Source of the DNA: Flectonema sp. DT1601
Lineage: Eukaryota; Euglenozoa; Diplonemea; Diplonemida; Diplonemidae
Length of the DNA stretch: 64,000 nt
Direction: 5' to 3'
Assembly (NCBI GenBank): GCA_964019425.1
Contig: OZ025817.1
Coordinates: 868,001 to 932,000 of the forward strand
Made by a program: the position numbers and the translations under genes. This document shows, piece by piece, positions 32,136 to 44,650 of this stretch; the first letter of the stretch is position 1; each line of letters starts with the position of its first letter. The notes below the pieces were generated by a model. The model had not been told where the DNA came from. It saw only the letters and a list, made by a program, of their open reading frames with translations, and searched no databases.

Positions 32136-34148
32136 ATGAACAGTTTAAAACACCAACGAGAGATGGCTGTCAACACTCGACTTGTTCTCGGACTTCACAT
32201 CATTTGTTTATTATTACTACTCGGAGTGATAATCGTCAATTATGACATCCAACGTAGATTTACTGATACTAATCACACGATGTTATCTACTCTGAAGTTA
32301 GCATCCGAACTACGACAAAGTTCAGATGACTTGACAAGATTCATAAGACTCTTTACGGTAACAGGTAATGTTACTTATTGGGAATGCTTTAATCAAATTG
32401 TCGCAATACGTGATGGAATGGCACCGTTACCTGTCGATCCTCACAGAGTTTATTGGGATTTGTATATTACAGGAGGTCCGCCAAGACCATCTACTCCAGC
32501 AGTTCCTCTGACCGAGAGGATGTCAAATTCAGGTTTTACAGATACTGAACTTAGTCTGGTGACGCTTGCTAAATCAAGAAGTGATGCGTTAACAGACATT
32601 GAAAGTGTTGCGTTCCATGCTATGATTGGAAAATATCGACCAACTGATCCAAATGTAATAAAATCAAACATTACAATATTATCATTGAATGAGAGTCTTT
32701 TATTTAGTGTGACAGCTCCACCAAATCAAACATACGCAATGCAACTAGTACACGGAATGGACTATCACAGAAAGAAAACTGGTATTATGGAACCAATCGA
32801 CCAGTTCTTTGTTCAATCTGAACAGAGAGCTGGTAATCTCCAGGACATATCTCGCGAGTCCAACATATTATCTGGTCTTGAATTCGGAGTTATCATAACG
32901 TTATCTGGGTTGGTTATTTATACAAGTGTAGAACACTGGAAAAGTTTATCTAAATGCAACAACCTACATAGTGGTAGGATCATGGCAGGGAAGACTGCAG
33001 AAGCGATAAGTGGATTTCGATTGTCAGAATTGGAATATTTAAATGAGTTGAAAGATCCTGACGAACTTCAAAAAGCATTTATAACAATCGTAGCAAACCT
33101 GACTCTTTATAAACCGTACTTACCATCACATTTGATAAGTGGTACTGATGGAGAGAGCGAGAGTGAGAGCGAAGACGGCGTCACTGTTAGCAGTGAATTC
33201 CTAAGTGAATCAACACCATATTCAGAGACAGGTTCTGCTCCAGTTCGATGCTTTTCCCGTCTTGCAGTCGGACTAGAACGACGATCGTCAACTATTGTTG
33301 CTGTTGGAAACCCGTTCACACATTCAGCAGCGAAATATGATTTACCCACAATCTGTAATGGCTATACTCAATTATCAAATTGGTTATCTCTCTCATCGAA
33401 TACGAGAGGTAACTTATCAATGTCTCCAACAGGAGTTTTCTTTTTAACATTTCGTGGAAAAGTTGAATGTGCCCTCGCCCTGGTTCACAAATGTCACAAA
33501 GAACTTTGTCAAACAATGAACGTAACTATTGGCTGTTGTCATGGAAAAGACATATGCGGCAATGTCGGAGGTGACAACCAGAGAGGATATGCAAATTTAG
33601 GACAGACCATGATAGTAGCTGAAACATTAAGCAACCTAGCAAGAAAATTACGGATAAACACCTTGGTAGAAGAAAAGACTGCTGAATCAGTTCCGACTGT
33701 AGTTGCTTTATACCGTTGCAAGATACAGGTTTATCACAAGAACAGTGTTAATAAATTAAAAGCCTACAACCTATTAGATATTTTACAAGAGAATAATGAA
33801 GAATGGATGTATTGTTTTGAGAATAGGGGAAATAATCCGATTTCTGAGTTGAATGTGTCTCTTGATAAATATTTTGAAAATGGAACTCAAGAAAACCTCA
33901 ACAAGATACCATCGGTAGTTACTCTATTAAATAATGTTGTTGACTTGGCTTGGGTGAGAAAGGTCCGTCCATTTCCCATATTCAATTGCTTCACAGATCG
34001 TACTGTAACTCTTCACCCTGATCAAGCTGAAGCCGTGAAATCTGATCGATACCGTTACGGTGCGTTAGTCACAGATGTAGTTATTGACCTTCCTAAAATT
34101 CCAAAACAATTAAGTAAGCGAAGCTTTAATAGTATGGTCTCTATGTAA
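32136..34148 (+). CDS. Two-TM protein: bacterial-type sensor domain plus divergent class III cyclase-like domain
   Basis: The product is 670 residues. A helix at about 15-36 is followed by an outside domain with SELRQSSDDLTRFIRLFTVT and AIRDGMAPLP (58-99), then WDLYITGGPPRPS and MSNSGFTDTELSLVTLAKSRSDAL. This pattern is known to me from the extracellular sensor parts of bacterial kinases and cyclases. A second helix lies at about 248-268. The inside part ends with VTIGCCHGKDICGNVGGDNQRGYANLGQ...LARKLRINTLVEE (about 462-512), which matches the second half of class III nucleotide cyclases. The first half, where two metal-binding aspartates should lie, is hard to recognise, so catalysis is doubtful. 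An acidic serine stretch (SESESED, about 340) links the parts. It is probably a plasma-membrane receptor. It could also start at Met11. Confidence 0.6.
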   Translation: MNSLKHQREMAVNTRLVLGLHIICLLLLLGVIIVNYDIQRRFTDTNHTMLSTLKLASELRQSSDDLTRFIRLFTVTGNVTYWECFNQIVAIRDGMAPLPVDPHRVYWDLYITGGPPRPSTPAVPLTERMSNSGFTDTELSLVTLAKSRSDALTDIESVAFHAMIGKYRPTDPNVIKSNITILSLNESLLFSVTAPPNQTYAMQLVHGMDYHRKKTGIMEPIDQFFVQSEQRAGNLQDISRESNILSGLEFGVIITLSGLVIYTSVEHWKSLSKCNNLHSGRIMAGKTAEAISGFRLSELEYLNELKDPDELQKAFITIVANLTLYKPYLPSHLISGTDGESESESEDGVTVSSEFLSESTPYSETGSAPVRCFSRLAVGLERRSSTIVAVGNPFTHSAAKYDLPTICNGYTQLSNWLSLSSNTRGNLSMSPTGVFFLTFRGKVECALALVHKCHKELCQTMNVTIGCCHGKDICGNVGGDNQRGYANLGQTMIVAETLSNLARKLRINTLVEEKTAESVPTVVALYRCKIQVYHKNSVNKLKAYNLLDILQENNEEWMYCFENRGNNPISELNVSLDKYFENGTQENLNKIPSVVTLLNNVVDLAWVRKVRPFPIFNCFTDRTVTLHPDQAEAVKSDRYRYGALVTDVVIDLPKIPKQLSKRSFNSMVSM

Positions 34149-35732
34149 ACAATTCAGTTATGTGTAGCCACATCTATTGACATGTTTGAGAGAAATCTTT
34201 TTTATACCTTATGAAAACTTATATCTGAAGGCGGTCTGTTGAGAGGGTTTTCTAACCCTTTTTTTTTGCTGTTTGTTGTCTTCGGGGACATGCATTTTCT
34301 ATTGAAGGAAGTTTTCTGACCTCTTTTACATACCTCACAGCTGTTATTTCTTGTGTCGTAGCGTTTTCAATGTTGAACTTACCTTCCTTTTCTTGAAAGT
34401 CGGTGATATACTTTTCTTTTGACATTGTAACAAACATTTATAGTAACGACGCTATTTATTTTTTATCTTGTTGTACCCCTCTCTTCGTTTTTACTACTGA
34501 AAGTTGCGAAGATAAAAAACAACTCAGTCAGTAGGACGTACTTATCAAACGAATATTCCTCATGTTAGTCAGGATTGATCCTTAATTTGCGGGTGGTTTT
34601 TTGTTTTTGTTTTTGTTTCTTCCCGTTCTTATTTTGTTTAAGAAGACCTGAAATCATCAATCACAACGTGTCTAAGATGAGGCAACGATTCTTTCTACAA
34701 CTCCTTCGCAGTGTGTCTTTGTAGTTTTAAAAAAAATGCAGCAGGTATTCGTCGGCGGGAGAGCCTCACGGCTTTTGACCCCGACTAACAGTTAGCTATT
34801 TTGTTTTTTGTGTTCTCAAATGTGAGATATGAGGCTTTGCATTGAATTGTCAACCAAAAAAAAGGTTTATTTTAAAAAAGACATCTCTGTGTGTAAAAAA
34901 AGTTATTCGCTTGTGATATCTAAGGAAAAAATAAAAGAAACCAACTAAACACATTTACCCTATTACTGTATTCTATTCTAAGACCACCCCTCAGACTCAG
35001 CAAGCAAATTGCTTAAGTCGAAGGTGCACTTGCGATTGTAAAAACCTTTTTAGCGAAATTATTTCTCTCTGTGATTACTTGCGTTGTATAGACCGACCTT
35101 GACAAGTAAAGTGTTCAGGGGCAGTATGAACATTTGGAAATCTTTTTTTTTTTTTTTTTTTTTTTTTTTGTCATCCTGTCGCAGCTGAGTCTTCGGAAAT
35201 GGCTGCAAATTGAATCTTCTGTTGCTCGATAGGACTACAAACCACATGCTCTTTCAGCTGAAAGAAGGCAATGTGAGTTGTTCCTCTCTCTCTCTCTTTC
35301 AATTTCTTTTCAACCTTTCTCTTTGAGCCATTCTAAGAAAACGATTGATGTGATGCACACCAATAAACAGGACAGAACACATCATGTTTCTTTAACAGAG
35401 AAATGTGTTCGTAGTTTTCGTTTTCTGTTTTCGGTGTAAGTTCATTGTTTTATTTTTTAGAGCTATAGATATGCTACAACCATCCTACTAACCTCTACAC
35501 AGTTATATTGTATTTAACGATTTTATTATTATACATGTAAGGGACGGTATTGATGTTGTTATTATTTATTTATTTTTTTTTCTCGATTACACAGGTGTGA
35601 ATTAGTATGAATATGCATCGCAGAAAGACAGTATTTTTTTTTTTTGTTAGTGTTAATTTAATGTAATTTATTTCAAAAAAATTCTTTTTTTAATTATTTT
35701 GATGATGGTAGGCGAGTAATCAATATAACTAT
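34149..35732. other. 1.6 kb intergenic
   Basis: No gene is seen. It includes a GC-rich hairpin (34751-34785, see its own entry), a T-run (35142-35169), a (CT)n stretch near 35283-35300 and T-rich sequence before the next gene ending in GTAG (35711). Confidence 0.5.
34751..34785 (+). other. GC-rich bipartite hairpin, possible structured RNA
   Basis: GTCGG-C-GG pairs with CCCCGAC at the base (seven pairs, one bulge). Inside, AGAGCC pairs with GGCTTT around a TCAC loop. This stands out in AT-rich surroundings and is followed by a T-rich stretch. I recognise no RNA family. Confidence 0.3.
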
Positions 35733-36491
35733 ATGGAACATGGCTTCAGCATGCCAATTCGCAGAAAGCGCATCGGGAGACAAGACCATGTAAAAACATT
35801 AAAGCTTCGTAAGACACAAAGCAACGTCGATTACAAGGATGATCTGTCTAACAGGAGACGACCAACTCACAATGGTGAGAGTGGCGGATGCAGTCCTGTT
35901 ATGTTATTCCCAAGTAGTCCGAGTAAAATGATTGACGATGATGAAGTTGGGATTGACATTCCGACCCTTCCATTGTCAATGCAAGTCATGATGGGTTCTC
36001 AACCGATATTAAAGAGGAATTCAAAACCTTTAACACTATCGTTTCCGCTTCTTGACATTCTTGGTGATGATCTTTGTGTGGAAGATTCTCAACAAAGTTT
36101 TGAAACCGAAAGAGAATCAGCAATTGACCATCTAAAAGAACTTTTAGGATTGATAAAAACAATAAAACACCCTCTCGTAAGAGATGTTAAGGAACACGTT
36201 AATAACGGTTCTATTTCATTACCGTCTGATGTACTGTCAATGTTGAGATGCAGACCAAGACTTGGATGTCCAGCATTTAAAACTCCAACAGAAGTACCTC
36301 CACTTCCGGAATGTTTATTGTCGTTGGTACTACCAGAGTATCAAGTTAATGCTGCTGTTCAAACAGGACTTCCAAAAGCATGTCCTTGTTGTGCTGCTGG
36401 TAACTCTCCTTCATATGCTCCGTCACCATCTGTAATGTCAAGTAGCTCCATTATGAGTACCCTCAGTAATAGTAGTTCAGAGTCTGAATAA
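35733..36491 (+). CDS. Hypothetical protein
   Basis: The product is 252 residues with no recognised domain. The first 50 residues are basic and polar (PIRRKRIGRQ and RRRPTHN), suggesting a nuclear or nucleic-acid-binding segment. A central part (about 125-160) is predicted helical with HLKELLGLIKTIKHPLVRDV. A CPCC pair lies near residue 223, and the tail is a serine-rich stretch. No signal peptide or membrane helix is seen. Base composition and codon use look like the other genes here and unlike the spacers, and no homopolymer interrupts it, so I believe it is a real gene. It is the last supported gene before the 11.6 kb gene-poor region. Confidence 0.5.
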   Translation: MEHGFSMPIRRKRIGRQDHVKTLKLRKTQSNVDYKDDLSNRRRPTHNGESGGCSPVMLFPSSPSKMIDDDEVGIDIPTLPLSMQVMMGSQPILKRNSKPLTLSFPLLDILGDDLCVEDSQQSFETERESAIDHLKELLGLIKTIKHPLVRDVKEHVNNGSISLPSDVLSMLRCRPRLGCPAFKTPTEVPPLPECLLSLVLPEYQVNAAVQTGLPKACPCCAAGNSPSYAPSPSVMSSSSIMSTLSNSSSESE

Positions 36492-37820
36492 ATATTTTAG
36501 TTCAACCGAGTTACTCCTCACTAGCTTGGACAGCCGTGATTTCCGTTTTTTTTTTTTTTTTTTTTTTTTTGACCTACTTTTTTCTATCCCTGATCGAAAT
36601 TTAATTGAAAGTTCTACAGTTGCTCTGGAATACCACAGTATTGATTCTACTCTTTCCAAAACATGTTGGGAAAAGGAGATTTGGTTTGCCGAACCTACCT
36701 TGCTGTTGTATTTTTTCGTGGTGACTCTCTTGCTTTGCATTTGATTCGGTTGGGAGGAAATTAGTAGAGAAACGGGAAAAAAAAAAAAAACAAAAAAAAA
36801 AAAAAAAAAAAGAATGAAAAAATAACATAAAAATAAAAAAAGTCAATTCGTTTCGCTCTGAAACGAGCGAAGCTATCTCCGTAAGGACCTTTCTCAAGTG
36901 AGAGAGAACGTTTTCGTGCTCTGAAATGAGCAATCTAAAAACCTTTTTTGATAAATAGTCGTTTATTGCATCTGGGCTTGTGCAGGTTAGTGTTTCTGAT
37001 GGAATTCCATAAGGCCACTACCTGTGTTATCATTTTTAATCTGCTTGTTATTTTCCTTTCTCCAAACAACGGTTGATGTTTCATATCAACTGTATGCTGC
37101 AAGTATGAGATTGCTTTGATATGATGCAAAAAAAAAAAAAAACAAAAAAAAAGTAAAAACAACAAAAAAAAGCAGCCTAGCAAACCGTATTGTGAGTCAA
37201 TTTTTTTTTTAAAAAAAAAAACAACACAAAAAAAAAAAAAAAGAGGCATCTTTTGATTTCATCGCAACGTGATTCAGTACGGCGCCTAGGATGCGCTTAT
37301 AATTCCAATTCTGGCCTCTTTTTTTTTTCCTCTAATGCTTCCCTCCCTTATGCTGGGTGACAGCTCAAGAGAGGTCTGCAGCAGTAAGGCGCTGTTGGCA
37401 TTTACTGGTTGGCAGATACCATGTTTCTTGACGACTGTCAATCCTGTTACGCTGTCTGTCTTGTGCAGAGCATTGAGTCTAAAGTCCTGCAGTGGCTTCA
37501 GTGAGAGTCTCACGGATGTGCGGAATCTACGCTGGCAGATAATCTCCCCTCGTGAGTTTACCCTTGAACACTACTTGGCTTGAATACAAAAAAAAAAAAA
37601 AAAAAAAAAAGCTTTCGTTTTCTTAATGAAGCATTCCCAGATTATATCATAATATTACTAATTGTTAAAAATTAGTAAAACTTTGATACAATACAGATAT
37701 TTATAGCGTATGTGAGCATGCTTAAACAGTTCACTCCCCTCCAAAAAAAAAAAAAGTATCTCTTACTTCCCTTCCCCCCTTTTTTTTTTTTTTTTTTTTT
37801 TTTGTTTTTTTTTTTGGGAG

Positions 37821-38624
37821 AAGGTGAACCATACTAGCTTCACCTTGTCTCTTTTAAAAAAAAAAAAGTACAGTGTTAAAAAACAAAATTGGGAATCAGT
37901 CTTATTCATTTCAGTATTTATCCTAGCTACGGAGAACCCATTTGATTTTCTTCTTCTTATTTTTTTTCGCGTATACAACCACAATCATTTGAGAGGTGCT
38001 TTGTATAGGTGGCAACGGTTCTTTTGAAATTTGGTGAATCAGTCAATACCCATAAAGTTATCTCTATGGTAGTTTTCAGAGTAACCTTTTTTTGTGCATC
38101 TGTACACACTAAGCGTGTCTACGTTGATGCTAGATAAAGGTCTGTGAACCACCATCTGCTTTAGTTCAATTTGTAGTTTCAGAGGGAAAAAAAAATGGTG
38201 AATATTCACTAACTCAAGCCATTTGACAACTCCTTTAAAAAAAAAAAAAAATAAATAAAAAAAAACGAACAGAAAAAAAGTATAGCATAGAAAAAAACAC
38301 TTAATTTGAATTCTCTGCTTAGGGAGAGTTCGTCGTTGTCTGCGTTTTTGCAGACTCGTTGTGTTTTTTTTTTTTTTTTTTTTTTGATTCAGTTAGGTTC
38401 AGGAAAGTGAATGGTGAAATTACTAGCTTCACCATCAGAAAGGTATAGCATACAAAAAAAAAAAAAAAAAAAAAAAGATTTTTTTTTAAATTTTTTTTAT
38501 TCTTTTTTTTCTGGTAAAAGTATATTCTCCGCATCTACTACTTTCAGTGAGAGTTTGTTGAAGTTGTTGATTAGTTTGGTATTTTAATATAAAAGGTAAT
38601 GGTGAAAATTACTAACTACACCAT
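37821..38624. repeat. Four copies of a TGGTGAA...TTCACCA hairpin repeat
   Basis: Copies lie at 37821-37846 (AAGGTGAA...TTCACCTT), 38195-38210, 38411-38435 (ATGGTGAA...TTCACCAT) and 38599-38624. The first and third are perfect inverted repeats with compensating changes at the outer bases (AAGG/CCTT against ATGG/CCAT). A TATAGCATA motif follows some copies, and A-runs lie around them. Confidence 0.6.
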
Positions 38625-40452
38625 ACCGGGGAAAAAAAAAATTAAAAAAAAAAAATAAAAGAAAGGAAGGAAGGAAGGGTTATAATTGTAACAAGAAGTG
38701 CAAGAGTCTTTTTGGTTAAGGGGAAAAAAAAAAAAAAAAAAAATTATTTATCAGTCTTGCTCTTGTGTTAAAGGATGGTAACATATTTTCATTGCAAAAA
38801 ACGTCTTGTTGTATTTTTTTGCTTTGTTTGTTATGTGTCCTACACACTACCTCTCTCGTATGTTTTTGTGAACACGTTGCACAGCTAACAATGGAGACTC
38901 CAAAAGGCGAGATCGTCACAGTAATAAAAAAAAAAAAAAAAATAATAAAAAAAACAGTTAGTTTTTTTTTTTTGCAGATTGAACTTGTTATTTCATCCCT
39001 TTTATTTAATTTTTTAAACACTTTTTGTATTAAAGTAACATTCTAATCGGATTGAGTTTCACCCCCACACCCCTTTTTAGTTCATTTTTTTTATTTGTTT
39101 TTCTTAATACCTCTATCCTTGATTAATGAATGATAAATGAACTTATTGTGTGGTTAATTAGTCTGGTATACTTAAATTGGTGAATAGCAGTTTGGAGGTC
39201 GACATAGGGGGCTTGAGGGATGGTTTTTTTTTTTTTCTCTTCTTCTTCTTTGTTTTATCTTCGTCGATTTGAACTTGGATTTCTTCTCTTTGTTTTGGTT
39301 TTTTGTGAAGTTTCTTTTTTGCAATTGAACTTCTTCTTCCTCTCTCTGTGGTACTTTTTGAATAATTGTGTCAGACGTTGATGGTGGTATGCTAATGGTT
39401 GTTTTATACTTTACCAACAGCCCTGTCACACACCCCTGCCTTGAAAAAGAATCATTTTTTCTTGTCTCTCTTCCTGCAAACACTGTTTGCCGTAACGTTT
39501 TTTTTTTTTTTTCTTCTTTTTTTTCTTTTTTTTTTGGGAATGGTGTTTCCATATCTTGCTAAAAGCAAGCGGTACTCCTCGGTAAGTCTTTTTTTTCCCC
39601 TTAAGCATTATTGTCCCTGTTTTTATTTTCTTTTTTTTTTGTGTGTGTGCCAACCCGTTCAGTAACAATCTTGAGTTAAGTTTTTGTTATTGCACGCCCA
39701 ATCCCGCCATCTTTCACTTCACACTTTGTAAAAACCCGCATTGAACCGAGTGCTGGTATGCCTTGTATTAAGATCAATTTATTTCATTGGATGTAACTTC
39801 AGGACGTGCAACTATCTGCAAGGAATATCAAGTGCAGTTCTGGTTTTTTTTAGTATGTTTCGATTACGTGGTTGTCACGGATGAGTATTTGCAACGCTCC
39901 TCTACTGCTTTGTTATGTTTCCTTTGCTTGACAAAGTGGGTATGAAGTTGTTTTATATTTCTTTTTTTTTTCTTTTTCCCCAAGTTATTTTCCCCCGTTT
40001 TTTCTCTTCCGAAACAAAAAAAAAAAAAAAAAAAAAAAAAAAGAGAGAGAGAGAGAGCCTTCACGCACTATGCGCGTTGAATAAAAAAAGAGCAACGGAG
40101 AAATTCATTTTGCATGACCTTAGCTCCAGTCTTGCTGTCTGGGAGCAGTAGTGTGGTTTAATTTTTCCATTTTTTTTTTTTTTTTTTTTTTAAATTGTTT
40201 TGTAATGGTACTTTGAAAAGCTCTGACATGGTTTCTTATGCAGTCGAGATGAACTCTCTGTGGATTATTACCAATGGGGCATGCACATTGCAGATACGTT
40301 TTGTTGTCGCCACCCTTTTTTCCCCTCTTTTCCGATTTCATTTCCCCCTTTTTGTGTAATTGTTTAATTGTATGTACCAATTGTACTGTATAAGCTGGGC
40401 GCTGTTTTACCTGGGTGCTGTTTTAATTAAAAAAAAAAAAAAAAAAAATTAT

Positions 40453-40489
<37 letters not shown>

Positions 40490-41446
40490 TTATGGATTTT
40501 CAATTTATTTATCAAAATATTGTAGCGATTCTGGAGATGTTTTTTTTCCCATTCATTCTGGTTGAATGATTTGGTATTTTTAAAAAAAAAAAAAAACTAA
40601 TTTATGGAAAATGCCACAAATACGTTTTCTCCCTCTATTATTGTTTTTCGGTAATCAAACAAGGGACGCTTAATGTGTTCCCTCGTTCTTTTTTTTTTTT
40701 CCCTCCTTATGTATACCGAAGTCTCACAATTGTTAGTCAATTGTGAGGTATTTTCTTTTTTTTGCCTATCTCTTTCCCACTTTCTCCAGTGTGGTTGGGT
40801 CTTGTGGATATGTACGAACGAAGGTCTCGTTCACTCCCCTTGACTGAAGCATGCAATTCACTCTGAGTTCGACTCTCATGGTTTGCATCTAGTGATAACT
40901 TTCTGAGATAAGTTTTTTAAAAAAAAAAAAGAAAATTCCTCCCATAATATCATATTATCACTTAATAATTTCTGTTCTTTTTTTTTCCTTTTCTGTTCTC
41001 CTTTCGAAGGTATTTGTGTTGTTTTTCAAGGCAATGTTCAGCCTGGTGTGAATAATTATCAATAATATTAGTCTTTTCATTTTAAAAAAAAAAAAAAATA
41101 AATAATAAACAATTTTCTCCAGAGGCGGCAAGCGATTTCTACGATCTCATTGCTTGCATTCCCTATCCCCCTTTTGTCCCCCTGTTTCGTCTTAAATATA
41201 AAGGAATAGGAAAAAAGTTGTTTTGAGTTAGCTTCCGGTGGCGTACTCTCTCTCTAATTACCTAAGAACTCCTTCCCGTAAGTGAGAGACGAGAAAAAAA
41301 AAAAAAAAAAAAAAAAGAAAAGTCACTACTGCATTTTCGTTCAATTGGTTATATCCTGTTCGTTATTTTTTGTGCATAAGTTATAGTGGTGGTTTTTTTT
41401 TTTTTGTTGTGTTTCTTGGGTTAGGTTAGTGACATTAAGAATGGAG

Positions 41447-41477
<31 letters not shown>

Positions 41478-41975
41478 AGGAAAAGATTGATCGAGTTAGT
41501 TAGTCTTCATTTTGTAAATATAAATAGTTTGGTTTACTCTTCTCACTTTTTTTTGTTTTTTGATTCTCTCACTTTTCAGTGATTAGAGGTTGGTGTGGCA
41601 AAAAAATGGTTCAACCGAAGCTATTCCTTCAAGCACTTTGTCTCCTTTGTTTTTAGTCCTTTTATTGTTGTTTATCGTGACTACATCATTTTAGTTTATG
41701 AAACTTTAGATGGCGTAAACCACCCGATGTCTTAATTTTATAAATATCATGATTTTAATGTTTTTTTTTTGTTTTTTTTTTGTTTTTTCATTTTTTCAAA
41801 TAAAAAAAATTTTTATGACAACATCTCTCGTTGAATTGTCTGTTTTATGTATTTTCAATTTTTTTTTTTTTTTTTTTTTTTTGGTTTTTGCAATCCATCA
41901 TTTGTTTTCTTTTTTTTTATTTTTAATTACCACCTAAACGCTCCTTTTTTTTTATATTTTTTTTTTTCAAAATAG

Positions 41976-42010
<35 letters not shown>

Positions 42011-42268
42011 TACAGGAAAATCAAATGTCTCTTTTTAATACAGAGAGACTCAAAAAAAAAAAAAAAAAAACCTGTGTCAGAGTCTATTTTGCTGTTTTAA
42101 GTATTTTTTGTTGTCATCATCATCATCACTATTATTATTATTATTATTTCTTTCATTATTTTTTCTTTTTATTATTCATTCATAAAATAACTTCTGTAGA
42201 GAAGAAAAAAAGAAAAAAAAAAAAAAAACTACCACGCGCAATACCATAATTCTTTCAGATTGTGTACA

Positions 42269-42409
42269 ATGAATGTGAGCAACAAGCTCAAAATTATGGC
42301 CCTTGGCGAAATAATTAACATTATCAATTGTCTCTTACACTGTCTGCTTCGTGCATTTGGTATAACCAGAGTTGTTTGCTTCCAGACGAATGTCTCTTCT
42401 TACCTGTGA
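42269..42409 (+). CDS. Possible small ORF (46 aa)
   Basis: The frame starts with ATGAATGTGAGC eleven bases after ATTCTTTCAG. It reads 46 residues (MNVSNKLKIMALGEII at the start) in a patch of normal complexity inside the gene-poor region, and the product is mildly hydrophobic. No family is recognised. It may be a real small protein, a first exon (CTGTGAGAG could serve as a donor) or chance. It is given only because the sequence context differs from the homopolymer-rich flanks. Confidence 0.2.
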   Translation: MNVSNKLKIMALGEIINIINCLLHCLLRAFGITRVVCFQTNVSSYL

Positions 42410-42446
42410 GAGTCTTATAGTTGTGGTGCCGAATAACTGGAACCTC

Positions 42447-42509
42447 TGTGAGCTTCTCAAAGGGTTGACCTTGACCCCTCTGACTTCGATAAATAAATAA
42501 ATAAATAAG
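42447..42509 (+). repeat. Short interspersed repeat with (AAAT)n tail
   Basis: TGTGAGCTTCT through GGTTGACC to CTGACTTCGATAAATAAATA. Relatives lie at 1698-1745, 45463-45512 and 46048-46089, and a partial one near 46285-46325. The shared start is TGTGAGCTT, and most copies end in CTTCG(A)TAAATAAA. It resembles the 3' end of a SINE with a tetranucleotide tail; the internal promoter part is not recognised. Confidence 0.5.
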
Positions 42510-44619
42510 TACCTGATTTGTTCTTATAGGGTTGAAGCCAAGCAGTAAAAAAAATAAATAAATTATCTAATTCTCTCTTTCTCTCTTCTCTTATATAATT
42601 TCTTTTCTTTTTTTTTTTTTTATAAAAAAAACTTATTCAGCTATGATATATACAGTGTTTTCTAATTTTTATTTATTTGTATTGTTTTTGTATATTTTTG
42701 TTTTTTCTTTAACTGACGTGGGGTATAGGTGAGGTCAGTATATTGGTTGATTTACCCCCCAACAAACATCCCCTTTGAAAAAAAAAAAAAAAAAAACTAG
42801 CGCAGATTAATCACGTACTCAATTATTATTTATATTTTTGTACAAGCGATTCATTTCAGCTTTCGACAATCTATTTTGCGTCCCAAATCAGAATTTTGCT
42901 ACGACGACAGAACTTTTCTATCACACTTTGGAAAGTCAAAAAGTCAATTTTTTTTAAAATTTTAATTTTTTTTTTATAATTCTATTTAATACATGTATCT
43001 CCAGAAAAAGAACCACAGAAACAGCTACGGATTGTAGTCTATTGTTGCGTGAGTGCCTCTGGTACGCAGCAGACTGTGGGTTTAGTAAAATAGGTGAGAG
43101 ACTAAACAGGTTGTTCTCTTTGCCTTTCGGTGTAATATTGAGAACGAAGTGTGTGTTCGTAGTCGGTCTTAAGTCCTACATATGTGGTGCTGACTGATTT
43201 CAAGAAGAAAAAGAAAACTCCTGCAAGTTAAGGAAGTTTTTTTTCCTTTTTTTTTTTTCTTTTTTTGTTGTTCAATAGGTTTTTGTTTTTGCTTCTGTCT
43301 GCTCCTTTCCTTGGCGAAAATTTATTATTTTCAGCCGTCCTTCGCACCTGATTTATTTTCCCTTATCTTTTTTTTTCTCTTTTTTTTTCTAAAAAGTGTA
43401 TAAGTGAAGTCAAAAAAAAAAAGCTACCTCTTGGAGTCAATGTTTAATAAAGATTTTAAGAAAGATTCCCTAAAACACACCCAGTTGACAATTTAACTAC
43501 CATAATTATGTGTCTTCAAAGGATGTTTTTTTTTTTTTTTTTCTACCACCATGCGACAAAGGTCTCGTCTTAACTGAGGGTTAAAGTCTACATTTATTAT
43601 AACTACCTGAGAGTGTAGCTTGGCTTCTCAATCTTTTTTTTTTTTCTTTCTCTAAATAAATGTTAAGAGGCTGAAGTGTCAGTCTGAACTCGTAGGGGGG
43701 CTTGAAACCAGTAAAAAGAAAAAAAGAACAAAAGCAACGTGTCGAACGCGTTGTACTAGTGATACAGGTTAATTGATTTTTTTTTTTTCCACCTTTCCCC
43801 CCTTTCACCACAAGTTATTCCTCTGAACTTGATAATACGGTATCAATTTATCCTCCCACGCAAGAGTATTAGGAAGCTGTCGTCTTCTGTCATACTGCTC
43901 ATTATAATCTTATTACTGCTACATTGTCAAACTGTCACCCCCCCTATTAGTTTATAGCATTTCGTATATTCTACGTTATAGACTTTCTAGTCTGTTTTTA
44001 AAAGGAAAATTGCATCTCGTACGTTACCAAGGCCGGTTTCTCATCTGCTTGGTTCTCACTTCACTTCCGGAATAGGTCCCCTAGATTAGGGAGGATGTTC
44101 CTTTATATTTTATTTTAATTGCGTCGTTACTGTTTTCGTTGTTAAAAAAAAAAAAGAGAAAAAACAGAGAAAACAGAAACAAAAAAAAGCAGTGTTGAAG
44201 AAACCTTTTTCCTCTTTTTCATCCATTTTTTTTTCTTTTCCCCCTTTCTACTTTCGCAGTTATCAAAATATGGTGCGCGAGCATTCGTGATTGACATGTA
44301 CTGATACATGATAGGAAAGAAGAGGGAATTTTTTCCCCCATTCTGTTTTTTTTTTCTGATGTTTTTATAATTCCGTTACACGAGCAGAATAATACATGCT
44401 CTTTGGTGAAAATAATATTGAAAGAAAATGAGAAGAAAAAAAAAAAAAGAAGAATTTTTGTGTTCAATGCCGTGGTTGCATCGACAGTTTCCGCTAGTCG
44501 TCAATCATGAAGAAACGGTCGCCCCTCCAAACCGTCTCACTTTTTACTCAAGTTTTCAGTACATGAAATGCTTGTTGTTTTTTCTATCGCCTCCCCTTTT
44601 TTTTCCTTCGGCTTTGTTC

Positions 44620-44650
<31 letters not shown>

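Noticed and set aside
37286-37583. Opposed frames in a patch of balanced composition
   Set aside because: Frames on both strands are similar in length and lack motifs; noted as a patch but not called as a gene.
40840-40900. Possible tRNA T-arm (GAGTTCGACTCTC)
   Set aside because: Only four of five T-stem pairs form, and no matching acceptor stem or A box was found upstream.
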